Part shown: positions 1 to 8,873 of the stretch, one piece after another
How positions within the stretch are numbered: the first letter of the stretch is position 1
Layout: every line of letters starts with the position of its first letter
Assembly (NCBI RefSeq): GCF_002165375.2
Contig: NZ_CP032134.1
Coordinates: 372,001-436,000, forward strand
Length of the DNA stretch: 64,000 nucleotides
Direction: 5' to 3'
Source: Acinetobacter chinensis
GTDB taxonomy: Bacteria > Pseudomonadota > Gammaproteobacteria > Pseudomonadales > Moraxellaceae
Program-made: the position numbers and the translations under genes
Notes under the pieces: model-generated
Told to the model about the DNA's origin: nothing
The model's input: only the letters and a program-made list of their open reading frames with translations
The model's database searches: none

Positions 1-190
1 TGGCAGAAGTCAGTACAGCAGGCGCATTGATCTGTAAACGTCCCATGCTGAACAGGAAAATATTGACGGCATAACCAATCATGGCAAGCCCCAGTACCAC
101 AGGGAAAGTACGTGCCCTCAAGACAAGGTAAATCCCTGTAGCCACCAGTAAGCCAATCGCAGAGGCGACTAAAAATTCAAGACTGATCAT
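1..190 (-). CDS. mrpC: Mrp/Mnh cation:proton antiporter subunit C (partial, start only)
   Basis: Translating the minus strand from the ATG at 190 gives MISLEFLVASAIGLLVATGI and then further hydrophobic residues up to the window edge, 63 codons in all with no stop. This is the start of a small NuoK-like subunit of the Mrp complex, an inner-membrane multi-subunit antiporter that exchanges Na+ or K+ for H+. Only one base separates it from the mrpA stop, so the two are translationally coupled in one operon. The remaining Mrp subunits should lie to the left of the window. The 3' end is outside the window. Confidence 0.85.
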   Translation of the reverse strand, partial: MISLEFLVASAIGLLVATGIYLVLRARTFPVVLGLAMIGYAVNIFLFSMGRLQINAPAVLTSA

Positions 191-191
191 C

Positions 192-3032
192 TTATTCTCC
201 CTTCGGCAATGGGCCAGACATGCTGGAGTGACGGGAGTCGCCCAGTATTGAAATCATCAGCATGGTTGCACCGACCACAGTAATGTAGACCCCCAGGTCA
301 AACAGTGCGGCTGAAGCAAGATGCATTTCACCAATCACAGGAGGTGAGACGTACACATGAGCACTGGTCAGGAACGGCCGTCCCCAGAACCAGGAACCCA
401 GACCTGTCAGACCTGCAATCACCAGACCCGTTCCAATCCAGGTTTCATAGAGCCGTCCGGATTTTGCTTTGAGTAACTGTTCTGCTTTATCCTGACCCAG
501 CGCAATATACTGAATGATCAATGCCAGTGCAGTAATCAGCCCTGCAATAAATCCACCGCCTGGCAGGTTGTGTCCACGCAGGAAAATATACAGACTGACC
601 ACCAGTGCCAGCGGCAGAACCCAAGAAGCTGTCATGCGGAACATCAGTGGAGATGGATTGAAACGGAACGTCAGTCCCTGAGTCATGACCGTACCATGTG
701 AACGCATACCATCCATCAGGCACAGTATGCCCACAGCGGCAATACCCAGGACTGTAATTTCACCAAAGGTATCGAATCCACGGAAATCGACCAGAATCAC
801 GTTTACGACATTTGTACCACCGCCCAAAGGAATGGACTGCTGCATGAAGAACCATGAAATGGAGCTGTGATCACGGGTCATAATCAGCCATGAAATCCAG
901 CCAATACCGAGTCCAGCTGAGATGGCAATGATGGCATCGCGCCAGCGTCTTGAACGGCTGGATTCATAGGGGGTTAACTGTGGCAGCAATGACAGGCTCA
1001 TCAGCAGAAGAACCGTTGTAACCACATCAACTGTGATCTGAGTCAGTGCCAGATCCGGTGCTGACATGGTCACGAAAATCATCGTAACCACCAGTCCGAC
1101 TGCACCACTGATCAGTACTGCTTTAATACGTTCATGGTGGAACCACAGCATCATCCAGCAGGCAGAGAACAGCAGCAGCCATAAAACAATTGCAATGGCT
1201 GAGGCATGCGTCAGCTCACGGGTTCCTGTTGTCAGTCCCTGTGATAACAGCGGCATGGCTACAATCACAATGCTGAAAGCAACAATCCATACCAGATAGC
1301 TTTGCAGAGAACCATTTTCGGTTGCACGTTTGATTTTTCTGGACGTCAGAAGCAGATGTTTCAGGAACAGTTCAAAAAGGATTTTGCCCTGTAATTTACC
1401 TAAAGCAGGATCAAGATCTATCTCTCTGATTTTTCCACCTTTGGCTAATGAAAAATAGAAAATCAGACCACCCAACAGTGCAATCAGGCTCATGAGCAAA
1501 GGCAGATTAAAACCGTGCCAGATGGCAAGGTGAGTTCCCTCAAACACAGCAGACTGAGTACTTGCCTGCGTGGTGCTGTTGACAATTTTTTCCACCAGCA
1601 GGGCAGGCAGTATACCGACCAGGATACACAGAACAGCCAGCAGAGTTGCAGGTGCGCGCATGCCGAAAGCAGGTTCATGTGCATTTTTATTTGGAACATC
1701 TTTGCCGACAGGACCATCAAAAAACACACCGTGAACCAGTCGGACAGAATAGGCGACCGCAAAAACACCTGCCAGGGTTGCTGTAATGGCAGAAACCACC
1801 ATGACCGGACCGCTCAGATTTGCCAGCAGTTCAGTAAAGAACATTTCTTTGGACAGGAAGCCATTGGTCAGTGGAACACCTGCCATGGATGCCGCAGTGA
1901 TCATGGTCAGTGTTGCTGTGAACGGCAGTAACTGCCATAAACCGCTGAGTTTACGCAGATCCCGTGTACCTGATTCATGGTCTACAATACCTGCAATCAT
2001 GAACAGGGCGGCTTTAAATGTCGCGTGATTGATAATATGGAAAACAGCGGCTGCAACGGCCAGCGGTGAGCCGATTCCAAGCAGACAGACAATCAGCCCC
2101 AGATGACTGATGGTGGAATAGGCAAGCAGACCCTTCAGATCTTCTTTGAAAATGGCAAAAAATGCAGCCATACACAGGGTAAATAAACCTGTAAAAGTCA
2201 CAATGTTATGATAGAGCGCAGCACCGGCAAAGATAGGCAGTAAGCGTGCCAGCAGGAAAATCCCTGCTTTGACCATGGTGGCAGAATGCAGATAGGCAGA
2301 AACCGGTGTTGGTGCTGCCATTGCATTGGGTAACCAGAAATGGAACGGGAACTGCGCACTTTTGGTAAAAGCACCCAGTAAAATCAGCAACAGTGCAGGC
2401 ACAAACAGTGCATGCTGCTGAATCTGCGAGCTCATGCTGAACAGCTGATCAATTTCATAGGTTCCCGTGATCTGCCCCAGCAGAACAAAGCCCCCCAGCA
2501 TGGCCAGACCACCCATACCTGTAATGGTCAGCGCTATACGTGAACCACGCTGAGCTGCTTCATAATTGCTCCAGTATCCGACCAGCAGAAAAGAAGAAAT
2601 ACTGGTCAGCTCCCAGAACACAAGTAAAATAATTAAATTATTGGACAGCGAAATTCCCAGCATGGCTGACATGAACAGCATGAGCAGAAAGTATAATTTG
2701 CTGAGTGAGTTTTTAGGGCTAAGGTAATAGTAAGCATAAATATAGATCAGCGTCCCTATGCCGCTGATCAGTAGGGCGAACAGCAGTCCAAGGGCATCCA
2801 GGCGAAAGCTGAGATTTATACCTGCCTGAGGGAGCCATTCCCAGCTCTGGCTGATGACAGCACCATTGAAAACACTGTTGGCTTGAGTCAGTAACAGTGC
2901 AAAGACTGTCAGACTGACTCCGATCGCTCCGAAAGCCGTTACCCCGCGAGAGAATTGCTTCAGCCACGAGACAAGGGTTGTGCCGAGTACTAAGGGTAAC
3001 AATACAATAATTGGCAGCACGCTCGTATCCAT
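192..3032 (-). CDS. mrpA: Mrp/Mnh cation:proton antiporter subunit A with fused B domain
   Basis: This 946-residue inner-membrane protein is the large subunit of the Mrp (Mnh/Pha) antiporter. The N-terminal two thirds is a NuoL-like proton-pumping domain, with charged membrane residues in the stretch around 220-265 (TKSAQFPFHFWLPNAM and LHSATMVKAG). Residues about 620-690 form the DUF4040-like segment (APDLALTQITVDVVTTVLL). The last 130 residues, including FLRGHNLPGGGFIAGL, match MrpB, so A and B are fused as in PhaAB-type (group 2) systems. It is first in its operon and runs straight into mrpC. Such complexes serve pH and salt homeostasis. The 5' gap of nearly 400 bp holds a perfect inverted repeat at 3177-3200. 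Confidence 0.93.
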   Translation of the reverse strand: MDTSVLPIIVLLPLVLGTTLVSWLKQFSRGVTAFGAIGVSLTVFALLLTQANSVFNGAVISQSWEWLPQAGINLSFRLDALGLLFALLISGIGTLIYIYAYYYLSPKNSLSKLYFLLMLFMSAMLGISLSNNLIILLVFWELTSISSFLLVGYWSNYEAAQRGSRIALTITGMGGLAMLGGFVLLGQITGTYEIDQLFSMSSQIQQHALFVPALLLILLGAFTKSAQFPFHFWLPNAMAAPTPVSAYLHSATMVKAGIFLLARLLPIFAGAALYHNIVTFTGLFTLCMAAFFAIFKEDLKGLLAYSTISHLGLIVCLLGIGSPLAVAAAVFHIINHATFKAALFMIAGIVDHESGTRDLRKLSGLWQLLPFTATLTMITAASMAGVPLTNGFLSKEMFFTELLANLSGPVMVVSAITATLAGVFAVAYSVRLVHGVFFDGPVGKDVPNKNAHEPAFGMRAPATLLAVLCILVGILPALLVEKIVNSTTQASTQSAVFEGTHLAIWHGFNLPLLMSLIALLGGLIFYFSLAKGGKIREIDLDPALGKLQGKILFELFLKHLLLTSRKIKRATENGSLQSYLVWIVAFSIVIVAMPLLSQGLTTGTRELTHASAIAIVLWLLLFSACWMMLWFHHERIKAVLISGAVGLVVTMIFVTMSAPDLALTQITVDVVTTVLLLMSLSLLPQLTPYESSRSRRWRDAIIAISAGLGIGWISWLIMTRDHSSISWFFMQQSIPLGGGTNVVNVILVDFRGFDTFGEITVLGIAAVGILCLMDGMRSHGTVMTQGLTFRFNPSPLMFRMTASWVLPLALVVSLYIFLRGHNLPGGGFIAGLITALALIIQYIALGQDKAEQLLKAKSGRLYETWIGTGLVIAGLTGLGSWFWGRPFLTSAHVYVSPPVIGEMHLASAALFDLGVYITVVGATMLMISILGDSRHSSMSGPLPKGE

Positions 3033-3176
3033 TGTCTTGAGCAGGTCAGAAACCTGGATGAATCTTATCTTTCAGGGATTACAGGGCCGCAAGGAACGAT
3101 CCAAATTTCTCAATCCTGAAAGCCGCATTGAGTTTGTTAAAAATATACAGATTGTGTTGCGCAACCTGAAAAAGGT

Positions 3177-3200
3177 CATAGTAAATCGGATTTTACTATG
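3177..3200. promoter_or_regulatory. Perfect inverted repeat upstream of the mrp operon
   Basis: The arms are CATAGTAAA and TTTACTATG, 9 bp each and perfectly complementary, around a 6-nt centre TCGGAT. It lies about 150 bp upstream of the mrpA start. It could be a dimeric regulator site or an RNA hairpin in the leader. No T-run follows, so it is not an ordinary terminator. The function is inferred only from position and symmetry. Confidence 0.4.
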
Positions 3201-3368
3201 AAAAAGCTAATCTAATTCGATATTATTACATGAATAAAACAACATCAATCTTTTTTGCGCATTGTTCTATTCTACGCCACTGTTCAGTGGTTCATGTGTC
3301 TGACTGGGCATGGATTGACTGATCAACGCATAGTGTGATTAAAAAGCAATCATACATTTTATCTCTGA

Positions 3369-3405
3369 AAATGCTGGATTTACAGAATAGGTATTTCCAG
3401 CATTT
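3369..3405 (-). terminator. Terminator-like hairpin after the ATPase gene
   Basis: A 10-bp stem (AAATGCTGGA with TCCAGCATTT) encloses a 17-nt loop just beyond the stop of the minus-strand ATPase gene. On that strand only a short T-rich tract follows, so it may be a weak terminator. Confidence 0.5.
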
Positions 3406-3419
3406 ATCCGTCAGCAGAA

Positions 3420-4778
3420 TTATTGCAGATGCTCATGGGAAGATGTGTCATCGTCAGACTGAATCAGCATCAGCAGCTGTTTCTGTTCTGCTGGATTCAG
3501 AGTCTGAATCTGTTCAAGAATCTGCTGTATCCGGTCAGATTCTGTGGATGATGGATCATTCAGACTCAGAGGGACTTCTGCTGACTGCATGATTTCCTGA
3601 TAAAGATGCTGAAATTCAGTGGAAAACTGATGGAAGTTTACTTCATGTAACTGCTGCTGTTCGATACGGAAACACTGATACTGCTCGGCAGACTCGATCA
3701 CTTCATGACGGCAACAGGAAACAATAATCTGTAACTGCGGAAATGCCCGATGCAGTCTGTCCAGTATTTCCATGCTGTGGGTTTCATCCAGTCCATTATC
3801 TACAGCATCAATCATCAGCACACCTTCACCCTCCAGACACGGATACAGGCTGAGCGGATTGAGTAGGCACATCCGACGGACGATATCTCCTGTCAGTGCA
3901 ATCCAGTTTTTCAGACTGCCTGGCAGTTGCTGATACAGCATGGTTTTTCCCTGATAGCGGACCATCAGTTGTAAAGCTGGATGATACTGGATATAAAGCT
4001 GCTCTATTTCAGGCAATACAGTCTGTAAAGCATCGCGCAGTGCTTTAAGTCCAGGCGCGTGTAACTGTGCATGAGTCTGCCACAGGGTCTGTGAATGACT
4101 GGACGGTGCCTGAGACTGTTCATCGAGCCATTGTTGCAGTAACTGTGCAGTCTGTGCATTTTCACAGTCACTGACTTCACGTAGCCATTCAAAAAAGCGG
4201 GAAAAGGTGGTGAATGGGATGATGGCATTGTCGTAGGCATGACTGAGCTGAAAAACCGCGGGATTGTTTTTACTGAGCAGATTGATTTCGTGTATGAACC
4301 TGTCCGCAGGATAGTAGGCAATCAAGGGGAGTCCCTGTAAGGGATCCTGTTTTACGGCATGCTGGTACAGCACAGTCAGTGCTTCGAGCTGCTGAGTTTC
4401 AACTTTGCTGATACCAGTTCCGTTACTGTTCAGTGTTTTATACAGTTGCCACTGACATTCGGCAGTCAGTACGGAAGTTTTATCTGATGATTCGGGAAGC
4501 TGTCCAACTTCGGCAGGAATCTTCACCTGGATATCCACTTTTGCCTGTAGACGGTTCAGCAGAATATCCTGATCTGAAATCACAACACCTGCATTACGTG
4601 GATCTCTGTAACGGGCAGAAAACCAGGTCAGTGACTGATACAGATGTTTCAGGATCAGTGATTTCCCACTGCCTTGCGGTCCACTGATGACCGTAATGGC
4701 AGTATCCTGTAGACGGAAAGTAATCTGTATATCTGTAAAGTGACCAATATGTTTAAGCTGTATGGATTTGACTTTCAT
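3420..4778 (-). CDS. AAA/ABC-type ATP-binding protein with degenerate Walker B
   Basis: This 452-residue protein has the layout of COG3950/AAA_21-type ATPases. An intact Walker A (GPQGSGKS) sits at residues 33-40, AYYPADR at about 155-160, and a region at 285-327 corresponds to the signature and Walker B. In related families that region reads roughly LSDGER then VLIDEID. Here it is LPGSLKNW and VLMIDAVD, so the catalytic glutamate is alanine and the signature is lost. It probably binds ATP, but hydrolysis may be slow or absent. It starts 24 bp after the stop of a UvrD-like helicase gene, so the two are probably co-transcribed. No TOPRIM or HNH nuclease domain is visible. The function is unknown; DNA repair or phage defence are possible by analogy only. 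Confidence 0.75.
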   Translation of the reverse strand: MKVKSIQLKHIGHFTDIQITFRLQDTAITVISGPQGSGKSLILKHLYQSLTWFSARYRDPRNAGVVISDQDILLNRLQAKVDIQVKIPAEVGQLPESSDKTSVLTAECQWQLYKTLNSNGTGISKVETQQLEALTVLYQHAVKQDPLQGLPLIAYYPADRFIHEINLLSKNNPAVFQLSHAYDNAIIPFTTFSRFFEWLREVSDCENAQTAQLLQQWLDEQSQAPSSHSQTLWQTHAQLHAPGLKALRDALQTVLPEIEQLYIQYHPALQLMVRYQGKTMLYQQLPGSLKNWIALTGDIVRRMCLLNPLSLYPCLEGEGVLMIDAVDNGLDETHSMEILDRLHRAFPQLQIIVSCCRHEVIESAEQYQCFRIEQQQLHEVNFHQFSTEFQHLYQEIMQSAEVPLSLNDPSSTESDRIQQILEQIQTLNPAEQKQLLMLIQSDDDTSSHEHLQ

Positions 4779-4802
4779 GGTGCACCTGCGGATGAGTGAC
4801 CG

Positions 4803-6305
4803 TTATCCTGCTTTAGTCCGCAGGGAAACAGGCATCTGTTTTTTTAATTGTTGAATCAGATCGTAGATATGGTGAATATTTAAGCTTACTTTAGCACGAG
4901 TACAGGCGACGTACAGTAACCGTAATTCTTCATCTGTAATTTTATGGTCATGTTCATTGACCTTGAACTGGTAATCGTCCTCGATATGGACACGGTTCCA
5001 TTCCAGTCCTTTCGCTTTATGTGCTGTGGAAATAATATAATCTGCCTGATCAATCGGAGTGATTTTGGCAAGTGCCCGTTTCAGCGGGTCAGTTCCATGG
5101 TCATCCACCAGTTTGACCAATGGCTTAATGTCACTGCCGTCATTGGTTTCGCAGTATTCATGAACATCATGCCAGGAATTGAACCAGGCCAGTTCAGGTA
5201 CATCAGTCACTCTGCGTCCCTGTTTCAGCATACTTGCAGCATCAACAAAACGGTTCAGACGGGCATGATCTGCCTGAAGGCTGACTTTATCTCCATGCAC
5301 CAGTCCCGCCAGCAACAGCTCCATAGCGCGGGCATTGGTTCTGCATAAAATCGCATCATGCAGGCGGGTATGTGGTTTGTTCACGACCTTTGAATTCAGC
5401 AGGGAATTTCCCATCAGAGGAACAGTTTCGTTGAGTGCTCCCAGAATGGCATTGGCATTGTGTGCAATTTCTTCACCAAAACGGAATGATGTGGTCAGAC
5501 GGGACTCAGGCAGGGGCATCTGCTGCATGGCATTGACAGCACCACGCCAGGCATAGATCTGCTGATGTGCGTCTCCGACATAAATGACCTGCGTATTTTT
5601 CTGTCTTAATAAAATTCCCAGCATCAGCGGATCAGCATCCTGGGCTTCATCAAACAGAACATAGTCTGCTGGAATGTTCGGACTCGACAGTGCCCATAAT
5701 TTCAGATAGATATCATGACCGATACCTGCCTGATGAGCTGGGTCAATGGATTCAAGCCAGCGACGTTCTATCGCAGGATATAAATGTTTCTGTAAGGCTT
5801 CGACATCATCGGGATGTAACCAACTCGGTGTCTGTAAATGCCGTGGCGCAGGATACTGTGAACTGGTTGAGCAGAAATAACTGACAGCATTGGAGACCAG
5901 ACTGGCAAGACGCGAGGGCATCAGCACATATTTTTCATAGCGTCCGCCCATCATACGACGCAAAGTTACAGGTTCAAGCCGGTATTCCTTTGCCATAAAG
6001 CCAGGGCTTAAACGGGGTAAACGCAGTTTATCTGTGACGCCACGGGGAACACTGCGGAATGCCAGGGAGTGAAATGTACGGCAGTCCACACCCCGATGAA
6101 ATTTATTCTGAGCTTCAGATGCAATGGCTTTGTTGAATGCCAGATACATGCCACGCCGCTCAGGCATGGCATCACTGATCATCTGTAAAGTCGTGGTTTT
6201 ACCGGTACCTGCATACGCAATGACTTTGAATGATTTCCCAAGCCGAGCGTTGTCTATGGCGGTTGCCTGCTCATACGTTGCTTTAGGTTTATTCTGCCCG
6301 GACAT
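4803..6305 (-). CDS. Small UvrD/Rep-like superfamily 1 DNA helicase
   Basis: This 500-residue protein carries the full SF1 helicase motif set. Walker A (AGTGKT) is at about 32-37, DEAQD at 219-223, and GDAHQQIYAWRG at about 244-255. TTSFRFG follows, then STAHKAKGLEWNRV and LLYVACTRAK near the C-terminus. It is shorter than UvrD or Rep (about 670-720 residues), so the accessory subdomains are reduced. FBH1-like and GajB-like helicases have this size. It should move along or unwind DNA using ATP. It lies 17 bp after hisIE and 24 bp before the ATPase gene, all on the minus strand. A role in repair or recombination is the default reading. The pairing with an ATPase recalls Gabija (GajA-GajB), but the partner here lacks a visible nuclease. 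Confidence 0.85.
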   Translation of the reverse strand: MSGQNKPKATYEQATAIDNARLGKSFKVIAYAGTGKTTTLQMISDAMPERRGMYLAFNKAIASEAQNKFHRGVDCRTFHSLAFRSVPRGVTDKLRLPRLSPGFMAKEYRLEPVTLRRMMGGRYEKYVLMPSRLASLVSNAVSYFCSTSSQYPAPRHLQTPSWLHPDDVEALQKHLYPAIERRWLESIDPAHQAGIGHDIYLKLWALSSPNIPADYVLFDEAQDADPLMLGILLRQKNTQVIYVGDAHQQIYAWRGAVNAMQQMPLPESRLTTSFRFGEEIAHNANAILGALNETVPLMGNSLLNSKVVNKPHTRLHDAILCRTNARAMELLLAGLVHGDKVSLQADHARLNRFVDAASMLKQGRRVTDVPELAWFNSWHDVHEYCETNDGSDIKPLVKLVDDHGTDPLKRALAKITPIDQADYIISTAHKAKGLEWNRVHIEDDYQFKVNEHDHKITDEELRLLYVACTRAKVSLNIHHIYDLIQQLKKQMPVSLRTKAG

Positions 6306-6322
6306 GGAACTGATCAGTCTGT

Positions 6323-7117
6323 TTATGAATGGCTGCGGCTGGCTTTTTCAACCAGACCAGAAAGACCCTGACGACGTGCCAGTTCATTCAGTACAAGCTG
6401 AACATCCAGATCAAAATAACCCAGCATGACAACAGTATGGAACCATACATCAGCCACTTCATAGATTAAGTCGTTTTTATTGTCTTCACTGGCATGTGCC
6501 TGGTATTCTTTCGCTGCAATCACGGTTTCAAAGCTTTCTTCGCCGATTTTTTCTAAAATTTTGTTTAAGCCTTTGTGATATAGCTTGGCAACATAAGACG
6601 ATTCAGGATCAGCTTTTTTGCGCTCAGCCATCATTTTGCCTAAGTAATCCAGCACTTCAACCTGTTCAGACTGGGCATTTGAAGCATTCATTGCCAGTGT
6701 ATGTGGGTTTGTGGACTGCTCGCCTTTTGCGCCATAAATGGAATCTGGGTCTTTCAGTTGCGCATCGACAGTTTCCCAGCCATTTGCAGTGAGTTTACGG
6801 TAGAAACAGGATTCACGACCTGTATGGCAGGCGATGCCACCTTCCTGTTCAATCTGCAGTACGATTACATCTGCATCGCAGTCTAAACGGATTTCATAAA
6901 CGGTCTGGAAATGTCCGGACTCTTCGCCTTTGAACCACAGCTTATTGCGAGAACGTGAAAAGTACACGCCACGCATTTTCTCAGCAGTCAGCTGTAAGGC
7001 TTCACGGTTCATCCATGCCACCATCAGAATGCGTCCAGTCTGATGATGCTGTGCAATAGCAGGAATAAGTCCTTGTTCGTTAAATTTTACTTCATCGAGC
7101 CATTGCAGATTGTTCAT
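6323..7117 (-). CDS. hisIE: Bifunctional phosphoribosyl-AMP cyclohydrolase / phosphoribosyl-ATP pyrophosphatase
   Basis: This 264-residue fusion catalyses the second and third steps of histidine biosynthesis: phosphoribosyl-ATP to phosphoribosyl-AMP (C-terminal HisE part), then ring opening (N-terminal HisI part). HisI features include SRSRNKLWFKGEESGHFQ and the metal-binding DCDAD with later CHTGRESC. HisE features are GEESFETVIAAKE and EVADVWFHTVVML. A linker of about 40 residues joins the two halves. The protein is cytosolic. No other his gene is in the window, so histidine genes are dispersed in this genome. A helicase gene follows after 17 bp. Confidence 0.95.
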   Translation of the reverse strand: MNNLQWLDEVKFNEQGLIPAIAQHHQTGRILMVAWMNREALQLTAEKMRGVYFSRSRNKLWFKGEESGHFQTVYEIRLDCDADVIVLQIEQEGGIACHTGRESCFYRKLTANGWETVDAQLKDPDSIYGAKGEQSTNPHTLAMNASNAQSEQVEVLDYLGKMMAERKKADPESSYVAKLYHKGLNKILEKIGEESFETVIAAKEYQAHASEDNKNDLIYEVADVWFHTVVMLGYFDLDVQLVLNELARRQGLSGLVEKASRSHS

Positions 7118-7145
7118 AGGATTTCACCAGGTTAATAAGTTTTAA

Positions 7146-7174
7146 GAGCGCTACGTTGACATCGTAGCGCTCTA
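7146..7174 (-). terminator. Hairpin between the monooxygenase gene and hisIE
   Basis: The arms AGAGCGCTACG and CGTAGCGCTCT form a perfect 11-bp stem with a 7-nt loop. It lies 3' of the minus-strand monooxygenase gene. The tract after it on that strand (TTAAAACTT) is only moderately T-rich, so termination may be partial. Confidence 0.55.
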
Positions 7175-7210
7175 TAGTCTACGTGATTTGAATCTGAATT
7201 AGGGAAATGT

Positions 7211-8530
7211 TTATCCAACTTTTTGTTTTGAGAATAATTCACTGTTTTTATTTTGACGCGATGATTCAGCAATATCCTCATGCTTCATCTGACTGAACAT
7301 CCCCGATTTTAGTCCTGAAACGGTAATCGCCATTTCTTTACGGAAGTAGGGGATTCGGTACATCCATGAAAAGGTCAGATCACGGAACCCACCCGCCCAC
7401 CAATGTTCCGATTGATAGAGTGGTGTGAGTAAACGACTTAAAAACTGATAGAACGCCGTCGAACTTTGACGATGCTGGTGATAAGTTTTCCAAAGTTGTG
7501 GATAATCTACTGATTCATTCTGCCTCGCATGCTGTACCGCTTGCCCCAGTGCCCATGCATCCAAAAGTGCCATATTTGCACCTTGTCCAAGTTGCGGACT
7601 CATCGCATGTGCAGCATCGCCAATCACACCAATGCGTCCCTCGCCAAATTTAGACATCACCACATCACGGTAATTTGCCGAAAGCCATTGTTGCTTTTCT
7701 TCTGGATTGGCAATGACCTGTTCCAACCAGTCTGCAACGGGTGACCAACGTTTTGAGACTTCCTTTAACCATTCTGAACGTGCTTGATTGGTCTGTAAAA
7801 AATGACCCAGTTGATCTGTCGGTAAACTCCAGAATATGCTTGAAAGCCGTTGCTCTGGGGCAGTCGGTACAGCACCTGTTGGCAGTATTCCCATCATGAT
7901 TTTGGATTTATCATAAAACTGATGCAGGATCTGGGGGTTGAAGTCTAAACATTCAGGAACAATCGTCCATTTTGCACCCCATGGATAAGCTTGATCGACT
8001 TTGACCCACGATTTGGGTCTGAGTTCACTTCTTGCGCCATTGGCAATAATCACACAGTCAAAAGCCTGATCGAATTTTTCACCATTGATAGTGCCATACA
8101 CACGAATTTCATCTGTAGACTCTTTAAGTCTTTGAATATCAGCATTCATGTGCCATGTGATGAGTTCAGGGTATTCACGGCATTTATTTTCAAGGACATG
8201 ACAGAGGGTCGCTCGGTGAATACCCAGACCATAAAAATCAGGATGTGCCTGAGCATAATGGCTATCCACCAGTTTAGATCCATTGGGTAGTTGTCCTTCT
8301 AAACCTGTCACGATTGCACCCAATTTTACAGCATCGTCCAATACACCTAAGTGTTCAAATACCGCAAGTCCTGAAGGCTGTAGCAGTAAGCCTGCACCGA
8401 CAGGTTCGAGTTTTTCAGCTTTTTCAAATAAGGTGATGTGAATGTCTTGTTGAGCAAACAGGATTGCCGTGGCAAGCCCTGCAGTTCCTGCTCCGATGAT
8501 GGCACAATTTAGATTTCCTGTTTGAATCAT
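7211..8530 (-). CDS. FAD-dependent aromatic-ring-type monooxygenase
   Basis: This 439-residue flavoprotein has an N-terminal Rossmann fold with GAGTAG at about 13-18. The second FAD contact, GDAAHAMSPQLGQGANMALLD, lies near residue 300, as in class A flavin monooxygenases such as 3-hydroxybenzoate 6-hydroxylase and salicylate hydroxylase. These insert one oxygen atom into a substrate using NAD(P)H. The substrate cannot be read from the sequence. The C-terminal 70 residues are Trp- and Tyr-rich (QSEHWWAGGF). It stands alone between an unrelated hisIE and a patatin-like gene, with long gaps on both sides, so it is probably transcribed on its own. Confidence 0.85.
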   Translation of the reverse strand: MIQTGNLNCAIIGAGTAGLATAILFAQQDIHITLFEKAEKLEPVGAGLLLQPSGLAVFEHLGVLDDAVKLGAIVTGLEGQLPNGSKLVDSHYAQAHPDFYGLGIHRATLCHVLENKCREYPELITWHMNADIQRLKESTDEIRVYGTINGEKFDQAFDCVIIANGARSELRPKSWVKVDQAYPWGAKWTIVPECLDFNPQILHQFYDKSKIMMGILPTGAVPTAPEQRLSSIFWSLPTDQLGHFLQTNQARSEWLKEVSKRWSPVADWLEQVIANPEEKQQWLSANYRDVVMSKFGEGRIGVIGDAAHAMSPQLGQGANMALLDAWALGQAVQHARQNESVDYPQLWKTYHQHRQSSTAFYQFLSRLLTPLYQSEHWWAGGFRDLTFSWMYRIPYFRKEMAITVSGLKSGMFSQMKHEDIAESSRQNKNSELFSKQKVG

Positions 8531-8873
8531 TATTCAGATGTGTATTTTTAATTGTTTTAAATTTAGCAAATTAAACAGCTTAAGCAAGTTATAAATGTAT
8601 GGAAAAATTTTAATTCTCGCTCAGCCCAATGTTACAGAGTCATGCTGATCAGTTAATATTTTTTGAATCTTCCCTGTGGAACTGTTTCTCACCTTTTTAA
8701 AGGAGGGATGAGTAACTCAGCTACGCAAGATTAATAAAAATCATTTTCTTACAGGAGGTTCCTCTCTTTCTCCTTGCACTATACATGGCTCAGAGTTGGG
8801 AGAGGTTTTAGGGATTTTCCAGTCATTTTGCTTAACTGATGGATCTCTTCTTCACAGGGAACTTTTCAGCGAT
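8531..8873. other. Intergenic region with a degenerate repeat, no gene seen
   Basis: No credible gene is present. The right part carries Acinetobacter-like purine/pyrimidine-rich repeat sequence, described separately at 8675-8792. The left part next to 8530 is AT-rich and should contain the monooxygenase promoter, which I could not place. Confidence 0.5.
8675..8792. repeat. Degenerate two-part intergenic repeat, copy A
   Basis: Two blocks match the second copy at 46001-46110. Block X at 8675-8712 contains GTTTCTCAcC and TAAAGGAGgG. Block Y at about 8764-8792 reads CTTTCTCCTTGC, then ACTATACATGGCTCA. Here the order is X then Y; in the other copy it is Y then X. This looks like a worn genomic repeat rather than a gene. 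Confidence 0.45.

Larger units (their letters stand above)
3033..3419. other. Intergenic region upstream of mrpA, no gene seen
   Basis: This is the upstream region of the mrp operon on the minus strand and the downstream end of the ATPase gene, also on the minus strand. I see no credible gene. It holds a perfect 9-bp inverted repeat near 3177-3200 and a terminator-like hairpin at 3369-3405. The mrp promoter should be here, but I could not place its -10 and -35 boxes with confidence. Confidence 0.6.

Noticed and set aside
3335..3592. Plus-strand frame of 85 codons across the 3' end of the ATPase gene
   Set aside because: It lies opposite a real gene with intact motifs, has no ribosome site and no recognisable domain.
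3420..6305. Complete Gabija system
   Set aside because: The ATPase has no TOPRIM-like region and its Walker B is degenerate; gene order is also reversed.
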